48,408 nucleotides of DNA. Origin: Marilutibacter aestuarii. GTDB lineage: Bacteria > Pseudomonadota > Gammaproteobacteria > Xanthomonadales > Xanthomonadaceae. A program made the translations under genes and the position numbers. The stretch is taken from the NCBI RefSeq assembly GCF_006546775.1, contig NZ_VICE01000154.1, forward strand, positions 1-48,408. Reading direction: 5' to 3'. Below are positions 24,970 through 33,646 of the stretch, one piece after another. The notes beneath the pieces were generated by a model. That model searched no databases, was not told where the DNA came from, and saw only the letters and a program-made list of their open reading frames with translations. The first letter of the stretch is position 1. Each line of letters opens with the position of its first letter.

Positions 24970-25707
24970 ATGTCCCAGACCCCCGCTGCGTCGCCGGCCG
25001 GCGGCGCGAGCCAGAAACTCTATCCCGACGCCCGGAGCGCGCTGGAAGGCGTCATCGCAGACGACCAGACCCTGGCGGTCGGCGGCTTCGGCCTGTGCGG
25101 CATCCCGGAAGCGCTGATCGGCGCACTGCGCGATTCCGGCGCGAAGGGACTCACGGCGATCTCCAACAACGCCGGCGTCGATGGCTTCGGCCTGGGCCTG
25201 CTGCTGGAGACCCGGCAGATCCGGAAGATGATTTCCTCCTACGTCGGCGAGAACAAGGAGTTCGAACGCCAGTTCCTGGCCAATGAGCTCGAGCTGGAGT
25301 TCAACCCGCAGGGCACCCTGGCCGAGCGCCTGCGCGCCGGCGGGGCGGGCATCCCGGCTTTCTTCACCGCCACCGGCTACGGCACGGTCGTGGCCGAGGG
25401 CAAGGAGACCCGCGAGTTCGGTGGCAAGCACTACGTGCTGGAGACCTCGCTGACCGCCGACGTCTCGCTGGTCAAGGCCTGGAAGGCCGACAAGGCCGGC
25501 AACCTGGTCTTCCGCAAGACCGCGCGCAACTTCAATCCCGCCTGCGCGATGGCCGGCAAGGTCTGCATCGCCGAGGTCGAGGAAGTCGTGGAAGTGGGCC
25601 AGATCGATCCCGACCAGGTCCACCTGGCCGGCATCTACGTCGATCGCATCGTCCACAACCCGACTCCCGAGAAGCGCATCGAACAGCGCACCGTGCGCGC
25701 CGCCTGA
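24970..25707 (+). CDS. scoA: 3-oxoacid CoA-transferase subunit A
   Basis: Alpha subunit (245 residues) of a succinyl-CoA:3-ketoacid CoA-transferase, which moves CoA between succinyl-CoA and acetoacetate or similar acids in ketone-body use. Visible family elements are [19 protein letters not shown] (coenzyme A binding), [37 protein letters not shown] and [18 protein letters not shown]. The start at 24970 is fixed by the GGAG site. The beta subunit follows after 38 bases on the same strand, so the pair forms an operon; a promoter with a TAGACT box lies just upstream. Substrate preference (acetoacetate against other 3-oxoacids) cannot be settled from the sequence. Confidence 0.95.
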   Translation: MSQTPAASPAGGASQKLYPDARSALEGVIADDQTLAVGGFGLCGIPEALIGALRDSGAKGLTAISNNAGVDGFGLGLLLETRQIRKMISSYVGENKEFERQFLANELELEFNPQGTLAERLRAGGAGIPAFFTATGYGTVVAEGKETREFGGKHYVLETSLTADVSLVKAWKADKAGNLVFRKTARNFNPACAMAGKVCIAEVEEVVEVGQIDPDQVHLAGIYVDRIVHNPTPEKRIEQRTVRAA

Positions 25708-25745
25708 GCGCCGCGCCCGTCCCCGAACAGACAAGGATCCCGCAC

Positions 25746-26375
25746 ATGCCCTGGACCCGCGATCAGATGGCGCAGCGCGCCGCGCAGGAACTCACCGACG
25801 GCGCTTACGTCAACCTGGGTATCGGCCTACCGACCCTGGTGGCCAACCACATCCCCGACGGCGTCGACGTCTGGCTGCAGAGCGAGAACGGCCTGCTCGG
25901 CATCGGCCCGTTCCCCACCGAGGCCGAAGTCGACGCCGACCTCATCAACGCCGGCAAGCAGACGGTCACCGCGCGTGCCGGCGCCAGCTACTTTGGCAGC
26001 GACGACAGTTTCGCGATGATCCGCGGCGGCCACATCGACCTGGCCATCCTGGGCGCGATGCAGGTCACCGACACCGGCGACCTGGCCAACTGGATGGTGC
26101 CCGGCAAGATGGTCAAGGGGATGGGCGGCGCCATGGACCTGGTCGCCGGCGTGAAGCGGGTCGTGGTGCTGATGGAGCACGTGGCCAAGGATGGAAGCCA
26201 CAAGATCCTGAACGAATGCACGTTGCCGCTGACGGGCGTGGGCGTCGTGGATCGGATCATCACGGACATGGGTGTGATGGATGTCACGGCAGACGGTCTG
26301 AAGCTGGTCGAGTTGGCCCCGGACGTCGAACTGGACGCCCTGCGCTCGGCCACCGGTTGCGAATTCAGCCAATAG
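25746..26375 (+). CDS. scoB: 3-oxoacid CoA-transferase subunit B
   Basis: Beta subunit (209 residues), carrying the catalytic glutamate that forms the enzyme-CoA thioester: E47 in [15 protein letters not shown]. Other conserved segments are [36 protein letters not shown] and [18 protein letters not shown], with the C-terminal [26 protein letters not shown] lies 7 bases upstream of the ATG. It pairs with the preceding alpha subunit gene. The stop is followed by a 111-base gap before the protease gene, with no clear terminator. Confidence 0.95.
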   Translation: MPWTRDQMAQRAAQELTDGAYVNLGIGLPTLVANHIPDGVDVWLQSENGLLGIGPFPTEAEVDADLINAGKQTVTARAGASYFGSDDSFAMIRGGHIDLAILGAMQVTDTGDLANWMVPGKMVKGMGGAMDLVAGVKRVVVLMEHVAKDGSHKILNECTLPLTGVGVVDRIITDMGVMDVTADGLKLVELAPDVELDALRSATGCEFSQ

Positions 26376-26381
26376 GAGGTC

Positions 26382-26410
26382 CTGCAACCCCGTTGACATA
26401 GCGCTAGACT
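26382..26410 (+). promoter_or_regulatory. Weak candidate promoter for the protease gene
   Basis: TAGACT at 26405-26410 with CTGCAA 17 bases upstream. A perfect TTGACA (26393-26398) is present but is only 6 bases from TAGACT, so it cannot pair with it as a normal -35. Confidence 0.25.
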
Positions 26411-26486
26411 GAAACCCGCCCGCGTTCTCCACCGGGCAGGGGGTGGCAGGCATGCCGCCGCGGAACATCACTGACAGGTCTGGCTT

Positions 26487-28811
26487 ATGAAAAATCTTTC
26501 GTGGCTGTGGGTGCCGGCGATCCTGTGCGCGTGCACGCAGACGCAGGATTCGGCGGTGGAAGTCGAGAGGGGCGCGAAGCTGCCGACGGCGATGGCTCCG
26601 TCCGGGATGGTCGTCGCGGGTGCGTCCGGGGCCCCGCGGCATTCCGCGTTTGCGTCGGCTCCGGACAGGGGTTCGCTGGTGGACTATGTCCGGGATGCCG
26701 GCACACGCCATTCGGGCGCTTATACCTGGCGCCCGGTCGAAGTGAGCGAGGAGCATGCGCTCCGTGCGATCCAAAGCGGGCACATGTCGTTCATGTCGCC
26801 CGACGGCACGCCGATACGCCTCGCGTACGACCGTCACATCGAGCACCCGGATGGCAACTGGACCTGGATCGGCACCGCCGGGGACGGCCAGAGCGCCGTG
26901 ATCACCTTCGGTGACGCCGCGGCGTTCGGCACGATTCCCCAGGGGAACGGCGAACTGCCCCTGCGACTGACCTCCAGCGATTCCCGCGGCTGGGTCGTGT
27001 CGACCGATCGTGCCCGCCTGGCGGATATCGACAACGAGGCGACGGACCCCACGCGGCCGGATTTCCTCGTGCCTCCGAAACTCGCGGCTGCGCGCACGGC
27101 GGGCATGCAGGCCGCGGGCGCGCGGGCGCAGGCAGCCACCTCCGGTGGCAAGACGGTGATCGACGTGCTCGTCGGTTATACCAATGGCTTCAGGGTGGCG
27201 CGCGGCAGCCAATCCGCCGCACAGACGCGTATCCGCAACCTGGTGGATACCACCAACCAGGCCTATGTGACCAGCCAGATCAATGCCGAGATACGCCTGG
27301 TGCATTCGATGGAAGTGAACTTCCCGGACAACACCAGCAACAACGATGCCCTCTCGAAGTTGACCGGCTTCCAGGCCCCTTCCACGCCGAAGGACCCCGA
27401 TCCGGCATTCTCCGCACTGCGCGCCGCGCGCGAGCAGTACGGTGCCGACCTGGTCTCGCTGGTCCGCAGGTTCAATTCACCCGAGAACGACGGTTGCGGT
27501 GTTGCGTGGCTGCTGGGCGGGGGAGAGTCTGGAATCACGCCCAGTGACGAATACTTCGGCTACTCGGTGGTGAGCGACGGAACCGACGCTGGCGATGATG
27601 GCAAGAGCTACTACTGCCGCGACGAGACGTTCGCCCATGAGTTGGGCCATAACCTGGGTTCCACGCACGATGCGGAAACCGCCGACAACGATCCGGGTGC
27701 CTACAGCTTTTCGTTCGGTTACAAGATCACGTCGGCGTCGGCCAGTTTCCACACGATCATGGCCTACGGTGACGAGGGCCAGATGTCTTACCCGGTGTTT
27801 TCCAACCCGGCGATCACCGCCTGCGGCGGTCGCGCCTGCGGCACCAGCATGGCCGACAACGCCAGGAGCATCAATCTGACCTCGCCGATCATCGGCGCGT
27901 TCAGGGCGAGCGTCGTGGCACCGCCGCCTGGCATGGCCACTCGCATCGTGTCCGACTTCAATGGAGATGGCGTGTCCGACGTCCTCTGGAGGAATACCGC
28001 CAGCGGCGCGAATACCATCTGGCCATCAGCCGGCACCGACGGTGAGATCCCGGTCACGCGGGTCGCCAACCTCGTCTGGATGATCCCCGGCATCGGCGAC
28101 TTCAACGGTGACGGCGAGGCAGACCTGTTCTGGCGGAACAGCAAGGACGGTCGCAACACGATCTGGCGCTCTGCAAGCACGACCGACGAGCAGTTCATGC
28201 CCCGGGTGGCCAATCTCGACTGGCAAGTCGTGGGCATCGGTGACCTGGATGGCGATGGAACCGACGACGTGCTCTGGCGCAATCTGCGGGACGGCCGCAA
28301 CACGTACTGGCCGGGCGCGAATACCGAGCGGGAGCAGAATCTCACTCGTGTCGCGAACCTGGCCTGGAGTATCGTCGGCCTGGGTGATTTCGACGGCGAC
28401 GGCCAGGACGACATCCTGTGGCGGAACGCGCGCGATGGCCGCAACACGATCTGGCGCTCGGGCGATTCCAACGCGGAGACCGCTGTTTCCGCGCGATCGG
28501 CTTCGTGGATCGTGGCAGGCGTCGGCGACTTCGACGGCGACGGTAAGGCCGATATCCTGTGGCGTGACCCCGCCAACGGGAGCAATGCCGTGTGGCCCGG
28601 CGCCCAGGCGAGCGGGGCCATCGCGCGAAACGGAAACGCAGGGACCCAGTGGCAGGTCGCGGGCGCGGGCGACTACGACGGGGACCGCCGTGCAGACGTG
28701 TTGTGGCGCCATGCAGGCACCGGCTTGAACACGATATGGCTTTCGGCCGATCCGTCGAACCAGAGGGATGTGACCACCGTCCGCAATACCACCTGGGTCA
28801 TCCAGAAGTAG
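26487..28811 (+). CDS. Secreted metzincin metalloprotease with six FG-GAP-like repeats
   Basis: Predicted 774-residue exported zinc protease. The N-terminus MKNLSWLWVPAILCACT looks like a lipoprotein-type signal (LCAC near residue 16), though cleavage is uncertain. Residues about 25-210 resemble a propeptide. The catalytic domain has FAHELGHNLGSTHD (H384, E385, H388, H394), the extended HExxHxxGxxH zinc motif, followed by HTIMAYGDEGQMSYP, a metzincin Met-turn. After a short linker, residues 488-774 consist of six tandem repeats of about 48 residues with the core GDFDGDGxxDxLWRN...NTIW, calcium-binding FG-GAP/VCBS-like blades. The protein ends at the last repeat. A strong hairpin terminator follows. 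Role in nutrition or predation is inference. Confidence 0.92.
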   Translation: MKNLSWLWVPAILCACTQTQDSAVEVERGAKLPTAMAPSGMVVAGASGAPRHSAFASAPDRGSLVDYVRDAGTRHSGAYTWRPVEVSEEHALRAIQSGHMSFMSPDGTPIRLAYDRHIEHPDGNWTWIGTAGDGQSAVITFGDAAAFGTIPQGNGELPLRLTSSDSRGWVVSTDRARLADIDNEATDPTRPDFLVPPKLAAARTAGMQAAGARAQAATSGGKTVIDVLVGYTNGFRVARGSQSAAQTRIRNLVDTTNQAYVTSQINAEIRLVHSMEVNFPDNTSNNDALSKLTGFQAPSTPKDPDPAFSALRAAREQYGADLVSLVRRFNSPENDGCGVAWLLGGGESGITPSDEYFGYSVVSDGTDAGDDGKSYYCRDETFAHELGHNLGSTHDAETADNDPGAYSFSFGYKITSASASFHTIMAYGDEGQMSYPVFSNPAITACGGRACGTSMADNARSINLTSPIIGAFRASVVAPPPGMATRIVSDFNGDGVSDVLWRNTASGANTIWPSAGTDGEIPVTRVANLVWMIPGIGDFNGDGEADLFWRNSKDGRNTIWRSASTTDEQFMPRVANLDWQVVGIGDLDGDGTDDVLWRNLRDGRNTYWPGANTEREQNLTRVANLAWSIVGLGDFDGDGQDDILWRNARDGRNTIWRSGDSNAETAVSARSASWIVAGVGDFDGDGKADILWRDPANGSNAVWPGAQASGAIARNGNAGTQWQVAGAGDYDGDRRADVLWRHAGTGLNTIWLSADPSNQRDVTTVRNTTWVIQK
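27948..28808 (+). repeat. Six tandem 144-base repeats encoding FG-GAP-like blades
   Basis: Six in-frame repeats of 48 codons each (one of 47) beginning at Val488 of the protease, each with a DxDGDG-type loop and LWRN. DNA copies have diverged while the protein core is kept, which indicates an old duplication under selection. Confidence 0.9.
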
Positions 28812-28838
28812 TCCTTCCGGCCACGGCAGGGATCAAGG

Positions 28839-28862
28839 ACAGGCGGCCGGGAGGCCGCCTGT
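28839..28862 (+). terminator. Terminator between protease and ETF-QO genes
   Basis: Perfect 10-bp inverted repeat ACAGGCGGCC / GGCCGCCTGT with loop GGGA, 27 bases after the protease stop and followed by CTTCTTCC. It may act on both convergent genes. Confidence 0.75.
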
Positions 28863-28897
28863 CTTCTTCCCGGGGTCTCAGCGGAAGAGCAGGGCCG

Positions 28898-30541
28898 TCA
28901 CAGGTTCTGGTAGTTGGGCCCCGCGCCGCCTTCCGGCGTCACCCAATCGATGATCTGGTAGGGGTCCTTGATGTCGCAGGTCTTGCAGTGCACGCAGTTG
29001 GCGGCGTTGATCTGCAGGTGGCGCGCCGGGTTGCCGGCTTCGTCGGCCTGCTCGACGATCTCGTAGACCCCTGCCGGACAGAAGCGCGTGCACGGGTTGC
29101 CGTACTCCTCGGCGCACCGGGTGACGCAGACCGAGGTGTCGGCGACCTTCAGGTGCACCGGCTGGTCCTCGTCGTGTTCGGTGGCGGCGAAGTAGACGCC
29201 GGCCAGGCGATCGCGCGGCTCCAGGGTCCGGTCCACCCAGTCCCGCCTGGGCTGCTCGTGCTCGCCCAGGCGGTCCAGCGACGACCAGTCGGGCTTGTTC
29301 TTCAGCGTCCACGGCGAGCGTCCCCCGGTCACGGTCTCCCAGGCGGCGTTGAGCATGCCGAACCACAGGCCACGCTTGAAGCCGGGCTTGATGTTGCGGA
29401 CCTTGCGCAGCTCGGCCATGGCCTCGGAGCCGCGCAGGCGGGCATCGAAACCCTCCGGCGAAAGGCTGGTCGCGACCGCGTGCTCGGCGGCGAGCATGCC
29501 GCTGCGGATGGCCTGGTGGGTGCCCTTGACCTTGGGCACGTTGAGCAGGCCCGCGGTGTCGCCGATCAGCAGCGCGCCAGGCATCTCCACCTTGGGCAGC
29601 GACTGCCAGCCGCCCGTCACGATCGCGCGCGCGCCGGCCGACAGGATGCTGCCGCCCTCCAGCAGCCCCTTCACCGAGGGGTGGTTCTTCCATTGCTGGA
29701 ACGCCTCCCAGGGCCGGTATTCCGGGTCCTGGTAGTCCAGGCCGCTGACGTAGCCCAGGGCGATCCGACCCTTGTCCAGGTGGTAGAGGAAGCTGCCGCC
29801 GTAGGTGCGGTTGTCCGCGGGCCAGCCGAAGCTGTGCACGATCTTGCCCGGCGAGACGCGTTCCTCCGGTACCTGCCACAGTTCCTTGATGCCGATCGAG
29901 TACCCCTGGGGATCGCAACCGGCATCCAGGTCGAAGCGCTTGACCAGGCGCTTGGTCAGGTGGCCGCGCGCGCCTTCGGCGAGCACGGTCAGCTTGGCGC
30001 GGATGTCGATGCCGGGGGTGTAGCCGGGCTTGTGCGACCCGTCCTTGGCAATGCCCATGTCACCGATGCGCACGCCCTGGACGCTGCCGTCCTCGCCATG
30101 CAGGGTCTCGGCGGCGGCGAAACCGGGGTAGATCTCCACGCCCAGTGCCTCGGCCTGGGGCGCCAGCCAGGCGCACATGGCGCCCAGACTGACGATCACA
30201 TTGCCGTGGTTGTCCATGCCGGGGGGCACCGGCAGGCGCCGCCCGCCGTCCTTGCTGAGCAGCCAGAACTCGTCCTCGGTCGCCGGCACGCAGATCGGCG
30301 GCGGGTTGTCGCGCCAGCTCGGCAGGAGGGCGTCCAGCGGGCCGGTCTCGATCACCGCGCCGGAGAGGATGTGAGCGCCGATCGTGGAGGACTTCTCGAT
30401 CACGCAGACCGACAGGTCCGGATCGAGCTGCTTGAGGCGGATCGCGAACGACAGGCCGGCCGGGCCCGCGCCCACGGTGACCACGTCGTACTCCATCACG
30501 TCGCGTTCGATGTCGGGGGCGTCGGTCGGGTGTTCGCTCAT
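28898..30541 (-). CDS. Electron transfer flavoprotein-ubiquinone oxidoreductase
   Basis: Inner-membrane-associated flavo-iron-sulfur enzyme (547 residues, family length) that passes electrons from reduced EtfAB to ubiquinone. The N-terminal FAD motif is VTVGAGPAGLSFAIRLKQ (22-39), with IGAHILSGAVIE next. Internal family blocks include RTYGGSFLYHL and ALLIGDTAGLLNVPKVKGTH. The C-terminal 4Fe-4S region has CVTRCAEEYGNPCTRFCP and NCVHCKTCDIKDP, the latter holding three cluster cysteines in a C-x2-C-x2-C pattern. Start at 30541 was chosen because the preceding part of the open frame is not related and overlaps alkB. It is divergent from alkB with 76 bases between. With etfBA nearby it completes the route to quinone. 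Confidence 0.97.
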   Translation of the reverse strand: MSEHPTDAPDIERDVMEYDVVTVGAGPAGLSFAIRLKQLDPDLSVCVIEKSSTIGAHILSGAVIETGPLDALLPSWRDNPPPICVPATEDEFWLLSKDGGRRLPVPPGMDNHGNVIVSLGAMCAWLAPQAEALGVEIYPGFAAAETLHGEDGSVQGVRIGDMGIAKDGSHKPGYTPGIDIRAKLTVLAEGARGHLTKRLVKRFDLDAGCDPQGYSIGIKELWQVPEERVSPGKIVHSFGWPADNRTYGGSFLYHLDKGRIALGYVSGLDYQDPEYRPWEAFQQWKNHPSVKGLLEGGSILSAGARAIVTGGWQSLPKVEMPGALLIGDTAGLLNVPKVKGTHQAIRSGMLAAEHAVATSLSPEGFDARLRGSEAMAELRKVRNIKPGFKRGLWFGMLNAAWETVTGGRSPWTLKNKPDWSSLDRLGEHEQPRRDWVDRTLEPRDRLAGVYFAATEHDEDQPVHLKVADTSVCVTRCAEEYGNPCTRFCPAGVYEIVEQADEAGNPARHLQINAANCVHCKTCDIKDPYQIIDWVTPEGGAGPNYQNL

Positions 30542-30617
30542 GCTGGCTGCTCCGGATGCGGCTTGCGGGTCCAATGACCGGGTATTGTCGCAAAAAGCCG
30601 CCCGCCCAGCGTGGAAC

Positions 30618-31208
30618 ATGCCTGCCCTCGATCCGCCCTTGCCCGATGCCCGCCTTGATTTCACGCCCGCATGGCTCTCCCCGTCCGAAGCCGACGCGCT
30701 GTTGTCGGGCCTGCGCGACGCCATCGCCTGGGAGACGCACCGCATCCGCCTGTTCGGGCGCGAGCATGACGTGCCGCGGTTGAGCTGCTGGATCGGCGAC
30801 CCGGGGGCGACCTACACCTATTCGGGCACGCGCTTCACGCCACGATCCTGGCCGGCGGCCCTGTCATGGCTGCGGGCACGCCTGATCGCGGAGCTGGACG
30901 TGCCCTTCAACAGCGTACTGGCCAACCTGTACCGCGACGGTCGCGACTGCATGGGCTGGCACAGCGACGACGAACACGAGCTGGGTCCCGCGCCAGTCAT
31001 CGCCTCGCTGAGCCTGGGTGGCGAGCGCCGCTTCGTGCTCAAGCACCGCCGCGATCCCGCCCTGCGCCGGGCCCTCGTGCTCCCGCATGGCAGCCTGCTG
31101 GTGATGGCCGGGGCCACCCAGCGCCACTACCGGCACGCGCTGCCGCGCACGACCCGCGACGTGGCGCCGCGGATCAACCTGACGTTCCGGCGGGTCCAGT
31201 CGCCGTGA
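30618..31208 (+). CDS. alkB: AlkB-family Fe(II)/2-oxoglutarate dioxygenase
   Basis: Predicted 196-residue DNA or RNA repair dioxygenase that oxidatively removes alkyl groups such as 1-methyladenine and 3-methylcytosine. The iron ligands are H115 and D117 in MGWHSDDEHELG and H173 in RHYRHALPRT; R185 and R191 in APRINLTFR bind 2-oxoglutarate. NSVLANLYRDGRDCMGW is the family-typical lead-in. It resembles the ALKBH2-like bacterial group rather than E. coli AlkB in size. ATG at 30618 was chosen since the fold begins there; the longer frame runs antisense through the ETF-QO start. It lies convergent to the MCE operon, only 7 bases from the lipoprotein stop. Confidence 0.93.
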   Translation: MPALDPPLPDARLDFTPAWLSPSEADALLSGLRDAIAWETHRIRLFGREHDVPRLSCWIGDPGATYTYSGTRFTPRSWPAALSWLRARLIAELDVPFNSVLANLYRDGRDCMGWHSDDEHELGPAPVIASLSLGGERRFVLKHRRDPALRRALVLPHGSLLVMAGATQRHYRHALPRTTRDVAPRINLTFRRVQSP

Positions 31209-31215
31209 AGGCGGC

Positions 31216-31887
31216 TCAGGGCGATGCGGCCTGCTGCTGGTAACGCGAACCCTCGGCGAGCGTCCAGCCGACGATCTCGCGGCTGTTGCGGTTGAGTCCG
31301 GACTGGAAGGCCAGGACCACGTCGCCGACGGCCGGACTGCCGGCGGGCACCGATTGCGTGAAGCTCCGCGAAGCGACGATGCGCTGGTCCTTCACGTGCA
31401 GGAGCTTGGCCTGCAGGTCGATCACCGCGCGGGGAACGGCTTCACCGGGGGGGTACTCGGACTCGAAGCGCCGCAAGTCCAGCACCAGCCGATAATCGGC
31501 GCTGATGCCGGTGCCCTGGCGCGCGACGCCGGCGATCCGTCCGGAGTCTTCCAGCGACTCCATGAGGCTGTCGGCGACCATGCTGCTGGGCAGCCGGGCC
31601 CAGCGCGCGCCCTGGTAGGTCTGGAATTCGTTGGGCGTGGGCCGGACGACGATGCGCAGCGTGTCCAGCGCCGTCGCGACCTGGGGCTCGGTCACCGCCA
31701 GCTGCCAGTCCGCGCGGGGCCAGGCCGGGTCGGGCTGGAACTCGTGCACGATGTCGTAACGGGTCAGGCTGTGCGTCGGCTCGCGGTCGCCAAGGATCGA
31801 ACAGCCCGCAAGCAGCGCGATCGCGACGGGTGCAAGGACGCGCGAGAGCAGGCGCGCGGGAGAGCGGGGCAGGGCGCGGGGCTTCAT
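31216..31887 (-). CDS. ABC-type transport auxiliary lipoprotein (PqiC-like)
   Basis: Predicted 223-residue lipoprotein, last gene of the MCE operon. Signal peptide with lipobox LLAGC (Cys29) after a hydrophobic stretch LAPVAIALLAG. The mature part has a beta-rich domain typical of the ABC auxiliary lipoprotein family (SSMVADSLMESLEDSGRI; YRLVLDLRRFESEY; ALLHV-like strand; RSFTQSVP; AFQSGLNRN). Family members sit with MCE systems and are thought to help lipid passage at the outer membrane. The start at 31887 is fixed by an ATGA overlap with the MCE gene stop. Outer-membrane attachment is likely but depends on the residue after Cys (Ser here, compatible). Confidence 0.87.
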   Translation of the reverse strand: MKPRALPRSPARLLSRVLAPVAIALLAGCSILGDREPTHSLTRYDIVHEFQPDPAWPRADWQLAVTEPQVATALDTLRIVVRPTPNEFQTYQGARWARLPSSMVADSLMESLEDSGRIAGVARQGTGISADYRLVLDLRRFESEYPPGEAVPRAVIDLQAKLLHVKDQRIVASRSFTQSVPAGSPAVGDVVLAFQSGLNRNSREIVGWTLAEGSRYQQQAASP

Positions 31888-32810
31888 TCGGGTACGAACT
31901 CCTTGGGCGCCTCGCGACCGAGCAGGTAGCGCGAGGGGTTTTCGTCGAGGCGGTCGCTTATCCTCCGCAGGTCGCGCACAAGCAGGCGCAGTTCCGACAG
32001 GGTCGGCCCGAGCTGGGCGAGGCCATCGTTGGCGAAGCTGCCGATCGCGGCGCGGTTCTCGCTGAGGATGCCGTTGGCGTTGCCTGCGGCGGCGTCCAGG
32101 TTGCCCAGCGTGTTCTCCAGCTTCGAGACCAGGCCGGGCAGCTTGTCGACCAGTTCGCGGTCGATGTTCTCGATCGCGCCGTTGGTGGTGACCAGGGTGG
32201 CGTGCAGCTGTTCGCTGGACTTGCGCGCCTCGACGACCAGCGTCTTGAGGTCTTCGCGCTGGTCGGCGATGGAGCCGGTCATCGACTCGATGTTGGCCAG
32301 GGTGTTGGCGACGCGCTCCACGTTCTCCTCGCTCAGCAGCTGGTCGAGGCGCGAGACGAGGCGGTTGGCGGTGTCGGCGATGTTCTGCAGCGCGGACGGC
32401 TCGGTCTCGATGACCGGGATCTCGCGGTGGTCGGTGTCGACCAGCAGCGGGGCGCCGGGACTGCCGCCGGTGAGCTGGATGATGGGGCTGCCGGTGATGC
32501 CGGTCATCGACATCTTCGCGCGCGTGTCGGTCTTGACCGGTGCATTGGCCTGGATGCGCAGCCTGGCCAGCACGCGGCGTGGGTCGTCGGGCGCCAGGCG
32601 CAGCTTCTCCACGGTGCCCACGGCGATGCCGTTGTACTGCACGGTGCTGCCCTCGGACAGGCCGGTGACGGGCTCGTTGAAGATCACCGCGTAGGCCTGC
32701 CAGCTCTTTTCGGAGGAATACTTCGCCGCCCACAGCGCGAACAGCAGCAGGAACAGCGTCACCACGATGGTGAATGCGCCGATCAGCACGTAGTTGGCTT
32801 TCGTTTCCAT
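31884..32810 (-). CDS. mlaD: MCE-domain lipid transport protein (MlaD family)
   Basis: Predicted 308-residue periplasmic lipid-binding protein anchored by an N-terminal span (about residues 7-29, LIGAFTIVVTLFLLLFALWA). The MCE domain follows (about 38-115), with VTGLSEGSTVQYNGIAVGTV and MTGITGSPIIQLTGG. After it comes a long helical region (about 150-290: SRLDQLLSEENVERVANTLA and similar), absent from the 183-residue E. coli MlaD. This extended form resembles MCE proteins that build longer channels. It overlaps the ATPase stop by one base (TGATG). The symbol is used for the family; the system may differ from canonical Mla. Confidence 0.9.
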   Translation of the reverse strand: METKANYVLIGAFTIVVTLFLLLFALWAAKYSSEKSWQAYAVIFNEPVTGLSEGSTVQYNGIAVGTVEKLRLAPDDPRRVLARLRIQANAPVKTDTRAKMSMTGITGSPIIQLTGGSPGAPLLVDTDHREIPVIETEPSALQNIADTANRLVSRLDQLLSEENVERVANTLANIESMTGSIADQREDLKTLVVEARKSSEQLHATLVTTNGAIENIDRELVDKLPGLVSKLENTLGNLDAAAGNANGILSENRAAIGSFANDGLAQLGPTLSELRLLVRDLRRISDRLDENPSRYLLGREAPKEFVPE

Positions 32811-33646
32811 CAGTCGCTGCCTTCTGTCCGTTCACGGGGCCGTGCCTCGCGGGCGTGCTGCGCGGCGCGGGCGCGCGGGCCATGGAAATACTCCTGCACC
32901 CAGGGATGGTCGAAGCGCTCGACCTCTTCGATCGGCGCGTTGACCAGCACCTTGCGGTCGGCGATCACGGCCACGCGGTCGCAGATAGCGTACAGGGTGT
33001 CGAGGTCATGGGTGATGAGGAAGACCGTCAGGCCCAGCGCCTGCTGCAGGGTCTGGATCAGCCGGTCGAACGCCGCCGCGCCGATCGGATCCAGCCCGGC
33101 GGTCGGCTCGTCGAGGAACAGCAGCGGCGGATCCAGTGCCAGGGCGCGGGCGAGGCCGGCGCGCTTGCGCATGCCGCCCGACAGCTGCGCGGGCAGCTTC
33201 TCCAGCGCTTCGGCCGGCAGTCCGGCCAGCTTGACCTTCAACAGCGCCAGTTCGTACAGCAGCGAATCGGGCAGGTGCGGGTGGTATTCCTTCAGCGGCA
33301 CCTGGACGTTCTCGCCCACGGTCAGCGACGAGAACAGGGCGCCGTCCTGGAACAGCACGCCGGTGCGGCGCTCGATCTCGCGACGCTGGGTCGCGTCGTC
33401 GCTGAGCGCATCGATGCCGAGCACTTCGATCTCGCCCTCGTCGGGGCGGCGCAGGCCGAGGATGCTGCGCATCAGCACCGACTTGCCCGTGCCCGAACCG
33501 CCGACCACGCCGAGGATCTCGCCGCGGCGGACCGAGAGGTCCAGGCCATCGTGCACGACCTGTTTGCCGAATCGATTGACCAGGCCCTTGACCTGGATGA
33601 TCGGCGTGTCGGCGTCGGGGCCATGGGAGTGGGGCGCGTCGGGCAT
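32810..33646 (-). CDS. mlaF: MCE transporter ATP-binding protein (MlaF family)
   Basis: Predicted 278-residue ABC ATPase that powers phospholipid transport through the MlaE-like permease. Walker A is VVGGSGTGKSVL (49-56 core), signature LSGGMRKRAGLARALAL, Walker B LLFLDEPTAGLDP and the switch His in FLITHDLDTL. The match to the MlaF/Ttg2A group is strong. It begins right after the permease stop (no gap) and shares one base with the MCE gene. The first 15 residues are Pro/Asp/His-rich and variable. It acts on the cytoplasmic face of the inner membrane. Confidence 0.95.
   Translation of the reverse strand: MPDAPHSHGPDADTPIIQVKGLVNRFGKQVVHDGLDLSVRRGEILGVVGGSGTGKSVLMRSILGLRRPDEGEIEVLGIDALSDDATQRREIERRTGVLFQDGALFSSLTVGENVQVPLKEYHPHLPDSLLYELALLKVKLAGLPAEALEKLPAQLSGGMRKRAGLARALALDPPLLFLDEPTAGLDPIGAAAFDRLIQTLQQALGLTVFLITHDLDTLYAICDRVAVIADRKVLVNAPIEEVERFDHPWVQEYFHGPRARAAQHAREARPRERTEGSD

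Noticed and set aside
26393-26398. Perfect TTGACA hexamer
   Set aside because: No -10 box at 16-18 bases; TAGACT is only 6 bases away, so it is not a normal -35 for it.
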